From: CASFRF01 sp031549345
Lineage (GTDB): Bacteria > Verrucomicrobiota > Lentisphaeria > Victivallales > Victivallaceae
DNA: 64,000 nucleotides
Assembly (NCBI GenBank): GCA_031549345.1
Contig: JAVBPY010000019.1
Location: forward strand, 1-64,000
Direction of reading: 5' to 3'
Shown here: one piece after another, positions 60,554 to 64,000 of the stretch
Position numbering within the stretch: position 1 is the stretch's first letter
Layout: every line of letters starts with the position of its first letter
Made by a program: the position numbers and the translations under genes
Notes under the pieces: model-generated
Told to the model about the DNA's origin: nothing
The model's database searches: none
The model's input: the letters and a program-made list of their open reading frames with translations, nothing else

Positions 60554-62162
60554 AAGAGTGATAAGACAAACAGAGCCGGCCCATAGCTTGATGTATGCAC
60601 CGAACTCATTGGGAGGGGGGAAAATATTTCCTGATACGAATCTCTTGTATGCAAAGGTAATTCCATATCTCAAGAATGCGTTTAACGAAAAGCAGGAATC
60701 GCTTTTTCACGATGCATTTAGAAACAGGATCTCTTTGCTTTGGGGGCCGCCTGGAACAGGAAAGACCACGGTCTTAGCTGGGACTATTCTCGGATGGGCT
60801 GAACACTACGCCGAAGTCGGAGGCGTGTTGCGTATCGGTGTCGGATCCAGTAATTACAACGCTATTGACAATGTCCTCAATGAAATTCTGGAGTTGGTCA
60901 ATAAACGAACTGACACGGTCGGCGCGTTCTCCTGTCCAATTCGCATCGCAAGAGTACGAAGTGACTCATCTGCCCCACCTTTGAATGATCAGATTGAAGA
61001 TATACCGAGAAATTCAGCAGGAACTCAAAGCTTTGTCGATGCTCTGAAGAGTAACGATTCTGGAATTATCATCGTTGGTGGAACTTGGCAACAACTTGGA
61101 CGTCTGGCCGAGAAGGACCATCAAGATGATGAACCAACCGCGAAATGGTTTGATCTACTCGTAATCGACGAGGCCTCGCAAGTTCAAGTTGCTGCAGCTG
61201 CAGCCTATTTTTTGCTCTTGAAACCAGATGGGCATGTTGTTCTTTCTGGTGACGATCGGCAACTCGGTCCGATCTACAGTTTTCAGATGAAAGACTGCGC
61301 TCAAGGTCTATTCGACTGCATTTTCTCTTATATGAAGGAAACGCACGGCATCGCCCCAGTGCAGCTTCAGCATAACTATCGAACCAACGTGGAAATATCT
61401 GCATGGCCATGTAAACGATTCTATAATAATGAATACGAAGCGTTTTCGCCTGAAAAAAGGTTGAATCTCATCATCAATTCCAATGAGAAACCAGCCGACT
61501 GGCCAGAACAATTGCCGTGGTCTGACCAATTCCTGCGTATTCTTGATCCTGTCTGTCCAGTGGTGGTGATTAGTTACTCCGCTAATACTTATACATTGTC
61601 GAATCCTTTCGAGGCACAAATCGTTTCCGCTTTAACTCTTCTGTACAAGAAATTGGTAGATGCTCAAGAAGCCGAAGTGAGTCCTCAAGAATTTTGGAAG
61701 CAGAGAATCGGTATAGTGACGCCTCATCGAGCTCAGATGGCATCAATCAGGAACCTTCTTGTGAGTACGGCTGGTATGGCTATGGATCCTCCTCCCTTTG
61801 TTGATACCGTAGACCGATTTCAGGGGCAGGAGCGTGACCTGATTCTTGCTAGTTATGTGGTGGCCGACCGGGATTTCGTCGCAGCTGAAGATGCGTTCAT
61901 CCTAAGCCCGAGGCGATTCAATGTGACGCTTACCCGAGCGAGGAGCAAATTTGTAATGTTTATCAGTGATGCACTTCTCCAGTACCTGCCATCCGATCCT
62001 GATGTGGCCCGAGATGCGGCTCATCTGCAACTTTTTGCTGAACAATATTGTTGTTCGGTATGTGATATCATTGATTTGCCTTTCTTCGACCGAGGTTCCC
62101 TTACTGCAATGAGGTGTAAATTGAGGGGACGCTGTGAGCTTGGAGTAGACACGGACGAATAG
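60546..62162 (+). CDS. Dna2-like SF1 helicase
   Basis: This is a 538-residue helicase with LLWGPPGTGKTTVLAGTIL (Walker A, about 69-77), LLVIDEASQVQVAAAAAYFL (Walker B, about 203-210), VVLSGDDRQLGPIYSFQ (III), LQHNYRTNVEIS (IV), FVDTVDRFQGQERDLILAS (V) and NVTLTRARSKFVMFI (VI). This is the Dna2/UPF1-like group. GGAGGAG precedes the ATG at 60546. In Dna2 the nuclease and helicase are one chain; here the nuclease is the adjacent overlapping gene, so the two probably work as a pair on DNA ends. Confidence 0.88.
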   Translation: MVERVIRQTEPAHSLMYAPNSLGGGKIFPDTNLLYAKVIPYLKNAFNEKQESLFHDAFRNRISLLWGPPGTGKTTVLAGTILGWAEHYAEVGGVLRIGVGSSNYNAIDNVLNEILELVNKRTDTVGAFSCPIRIARVRSDSSAPPLNDQIEDIPRNSAGTQSFVDALKSNDSGIIIVGGTWQQLGRLAEKDHQDDEPTAKWFDLLVIDEASQVQVAAAAAYFLLLKPDGHVVLSGDDRQLGPIYSFQMKDCAQGLFDCIFSYMKETHGIAPVQLQHNYRTNVEISAWPCKRFYNNEYEAFSPEKRLNLIINSNEKPADWPEQLPWSDQFLRILDPVCPVVVISYSANTYTLSNPFEAQIVSALTLLYKKLVDAQEAEVSPQEFWKQRIGIVTPHRAQMASIRNLLVSTAGMAMDPPPFVDTVDRFQGQERDLILASYVVADRDFVAAEDAFILSPRRFNVTLTRARSKFVMFISDALLQYLPSDPDVARDAAHLQLFAEQYCCSVCDIIDLPFFDRGSLTAMRCKLRGRCELGVDTDE

Positions 62163-62194
62163 AGATTTATGACTGAAGAGGAGTAACACCCGAT

Positions 62195-62716
62195 ATGATT
62201 ATTATTGCCATGACGGCCCCATCGAATAAGGGGAAAACCTCAAGTATTAAATTGGCTGCTCAACTGTTCCATAGTCGAGCAACTACAATGGGATTTCCTC
62301 CGTCTTGTGTTGTGGGAAATTTACACGGTTTGGCGAATAGTGGGGACTACACGATTATCTTTGAAATCCCCCAATGTAGATTGCGAATCGCTTTTACATC
62401 GGCAGGGGATTGGGAGAATTCTGTCAGAAAAAACATTGATGATGCGAGTAATAATAACTGCCATATTCTGATTACAGCAACGAGGGCCAAAGGGGGGAGT
62501 GTTGATGCTGTACGCAACATCTGCAAAAGCAAGTCTCCAAACGAGGCTATTTGGATTCGACCTGTTATGCAAGACTGGTGTCCACCCACTGGAATTCATG
62601 ACCCCGCTGGAAACTTCCATAAACTGCATGAATTGTCAGCAGACCATATACTCAATGTCCTAAAGCATGCAATCAAATATGTTATGCCTGGTTGCACCGT
62701 GTTGATGGATGAATGA
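62195..62716 (+). CDS. small P-loop protein of unknown function
   Basis: This 173-residue protein begins MIIIAMTAPSNKGKTSSIKL, a Walker A-like loop (APSNKGKTS), but has no clear Walker B. Later HILITATRAKGGSVDAV and RPVMQDWCPPTGIHDPAGN are unusual segments that I do not recognise. There is no signal or membrane segment. GAGGAG lies about 12 bases before the ATG, 32 bases after the helicase gene, so it is probably the last gene of the operon. It could be a NTP-dependent sensor or signalling factor; nothing in the sequence fixes the function. Confidence 0.65.
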   Translation: MIIIAMTAPSNKGKTSSIKLAAQLFHSRATTMGFPPSCVVGNLHGLANSGDYTIIFEIPQCRLRIAFTSAGDWENSVRKNIDDASNNNCHILITATRAKGGSVDAVRNICKSKSPNEAIWIRPVMQDWCPPTGIHDPAGNFHKLHELSADHILNVLKHAIKYVMPGCTVLMDE

Positions 62717-62736
62717 TCCTTGGTTATTTGATTCTT

Positions 62737-62765
62737 ACGCCCGGAGAAATCCGGCCGTTTCTTTC
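62737..62765 (+). terminator. possible terminator of the methylase-nuclease-helicase operon
   Basis: CCGGA-GAAA-TCCGG with an outer ACG/CGT extension across one C-C mismatch, then TTTCTTTC. A moderate rather than strong terminator. Confidence 0.5.
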
Positions 62766-62889
62766 TATTTCAAACTGTCGAGAGCTTCCAGTTTCTAAGC
62801 GAAAACACAAAGACGCTAATTGAAAGTCGTGATTTTCAAAGAATTTTGCGTATATATTACCTTTATGAATCAGGAATAATCCTGTTCGC

Positions 62890-62927
62890 AATCGGCTCCG
62901 GTGGTCGCAAGATCGCTGGAGCCGATT
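62890..62927 (+). promoter_or_regulatory. hairpin in the leader of the DnaN-like gene
   Basis: AATCGGCTCC (62890-62899) and GGAGCCGATT (62918-62927) form a perfect 10-bp stem around an 18-base loop, followed by TCATTT and, 24 bases later, the start codon. It could be an attenuator or translational control element. Confidence 0.5.
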
Positions 62928-62951
62928 TCATTTAACATCATGGAGGTAAAG

Positions 62952-64000
62952 ATGAAGATTAACAAGAACGTGTTGGCCGATGCCTTGAAGGTGTTGGGGA
63001 AGGTTGTTTCGCAGACTTCGCCGGAGATTGTTCAGCGGTCGGTTCGGTTCCTGGGCTGCGGCAGTTCCGTGGCGGCGATGGCTACCGATGGGGTGGAACT
63101 GATTGCCCTGAAGTTTGAAGTCGAAGCGGAGGGTGTGATCGATTTTGCGGTTGAGTACAAGGTTTTGCGGGAGCTGATCCGCTCTGCTCGCGGCGGAGAG
63201 GTTGAGGTGAACGGTGAGCGGATCGATTGGCCGGAGGTTGAAGTGGTGCCGGCGGATGCGGAGACGATTTCGTTGCCGAGGAACTTTGCGGCTTTGCTGG
63301 CTGAGGCGGCTCCGATTGTGAATCGGAGCGAAGTCCGGCGACCGCTGCAGGGGATTCATCTTTGCCAAGAGGGAATTGTCGTTACGGATGGGAAACAACT
63401 TTTGCTTCTGCCGCAGAACTGGATGCTGACCGAAGCGGTTACGTTGCCGTTTCCGCTGGCACTGTTGACTGCGAATCCAGAGGAGGCCGGAATGTTGACG
63501 GTCTGGAAGTCGAAGGGTGTTCAGTTCTTCAAGATTGAAATTGGCGGTTTTGTTTGGTTTGGCAAGGCGTTGGAGGGGAGTTACCCAAACTGGCGGCAGG
63601 TGCTGCCGGAAAAATCCGCGCTCAATTATGCGATTACGCTTCACGAAACCGAGCCCATCATTGAATTTCTGAAGGGCGTCCCCGACAGTCCACCGTTTCA
63701 TGCGATTGAGCTGAACGTGGTTCCGGAGGGTGTCGCCGTGATTCCGGTTAATTTCCCGGATATGGAACTGAGATTGCCGGCAGAGGTTTCCGGTATCCGT
63801 CCGCGAGAAGTGCTTGCGCTTAATAAACACATCCTGCTACGGATGCTTCAGCAGGGGTACACGAAGTTCAATGCGAATTCGGACGGCGGCGTACCGGTCA
63901 TTGCCGAGGGCGGCAACGGCCGGTATCTAGCGATGCCGATTCGAATACTGCCTCGACAAATCACCCAACCCGTAAAGGAGGAAAAGAAAGTGGAAGAACC
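62952..64000 (+). CDS. DnaN-like (beta sliding clamp) protein, 3' end outside window
   Basis: About 349 residues are visible and the frame is open at the window end. Clamp signatures are NVLADALKVLGKVVSQ, MATDGVELIAL (ATDG), LPLQGIHL-type PLQGIHLC in domain 2, GSYPNWRQVLP (the 'FPDYRRVLP' signature of DnaN) and PVIAEGGNGRYLAMPIRI (the 'PVVI...YVVMPMRL' C-terminal signature). A Pro/Glu-rich tail (EEKKVEE) follows the normal C-terminus. An extra clamp on a mobile island would serve element replication. GGAGG is five bases before the ATG at 62952; an in-frame ATG at 62940 is possible. Confidence 0.8.
   Translation, partial: MKINKNVLADALKVLGKVVSQTSPEIVQRSVRFLGCGSSVAAMATDGVELIALKFEVEAEGVIDFAVEYKVLRELIRSARGGEVEVNGERIDWPEVEVVPADAETISLPRNFAALLAEAAPIVNRSEVRRPLQGIHLCQEGIVVTDGKQLLLLPQNWMLTEAVTLPFPLALLTANPEEAGMLTVWKSKGVQFFKIEIGGFVWFGKALEGSYPNWRQVLPEKSALNYAITLHETEPIIEFLKGVPDSPPFHAIELNVVPEGVAVIPVNFPDMELRLPAEVSGIRPREVLALNKHILLRMLQQGYTKFNANSDGGVPVIAEGGNGRYLAMPIRILPRQITQPVKEEKKVEE

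Noticed and set aside
62928..63830. Minus-strand frame of about 300 codons at the right edge
   Set aside because: Shadow of the DnaN-like clamp gene, which has a ribosome site and clamp motifs on the plus strand.
1..64000. CRISPR array, rRNA genes or insertion sequence
   Set aside because: No regularly spaced direct repeats, no rRNA-like segments and no transposase gene were found on either strand.

Overview
The window looks like a piece of a high-GC chromosome from a Gram-negative bacterium of the PVC group, most likely a Lentisphaerota/Victivallis-type gut or marine lineage. This is inferred from gene style: a type IV pilus operon, ExbB-ExbD-TonB, an RND pump, a type II-secretion-like pseudopilin (FTLIELLVVIAIIAII) inside a glycan-degradation cluster, a heparinase-like lyase and a second unusual glycosidase. 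No rRNA or other taxonomic marker is present, so the phylum is a judgement, not a reading.

Positions 1-9.3 kb (minus strand) hold a type IV pilus motor operon (two PilB/GspE ATPases, PilT, PilC) running into coaX and an S-adenosylhomocysteine-hydrolase-like gene cut by the window edge, preceded by an ExbB-ExbD-TonB set. Positions 9.3-12.9 kb (plus) carry a ROK sugar kinase, the rplM-rpsI ribosomal operon with a strong terminator, a small unknown gene and argC. A nested inverted repeat fills 12.9-13.15 kb. Positions 13.2-15.8 kb (minus) encode a heparinase II/III-like lyase and a HEAT-repeat protein. Positions 16-22.4 kb (plus) hold a MoxR-DUF58-transglutaminase operon in which the MoxR ATPase carries an FHA domain and the transglutaminase is fused to a SanA-like domain, then a polysaccharide deacetylase. 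Positions 22.4-27.3 kb (minus) encode an RND pump, its adaptor and an SH3 protein. Positions 27.4-31.7 kb (plus) encode a Xer recombinase, an MBL hydrolase, a glycosidase and a MerR regulator. At 31.7-32.6 kb is a flavodoxin with a decayed SDR gene and a textbook MerR-type operator. Positions 32.7-35.7 kb hold tRNA-Pro, an acyl-ACP thioesterase, a lone trpB and a HAD phosphatase.

Two stretches look horizontally acquired. First, 35.7-39.6 kb is an AT-richer pair of DUF262 (GmrSD-like) genes, a likely anti-phage nuclease module. Second, everything to the right of tRNA-Thr (51.6 kb to the window end) looks like an integrative island: a Pif1-like helicase, hipBA, then an AT-richer four-gene operon (Zn-ribbon DNA methylase, Cas4/Dna2-like Fe-S nuclease, SF1 helicase, small P-loop protein) and an extra DnaN-like sliding clamp running off the edge. 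The four-gene operon is the best candidate for an undescribed defence system.

Between the two lies 39.7-48.0 kb, a probable beta-1,3-glucan locus: a GH81-type endoglucanase with two discoidin domains, a pseudopilin, a secreted binding protein that duplicates the C-terminal domain of the neighbouring clan GH-A glycosidase, and a divergent GntR/LacI-type regulator. It is followed by gpsA-plsY, an M24 peptidase, tRNA-Pro and tRNA-Thr.
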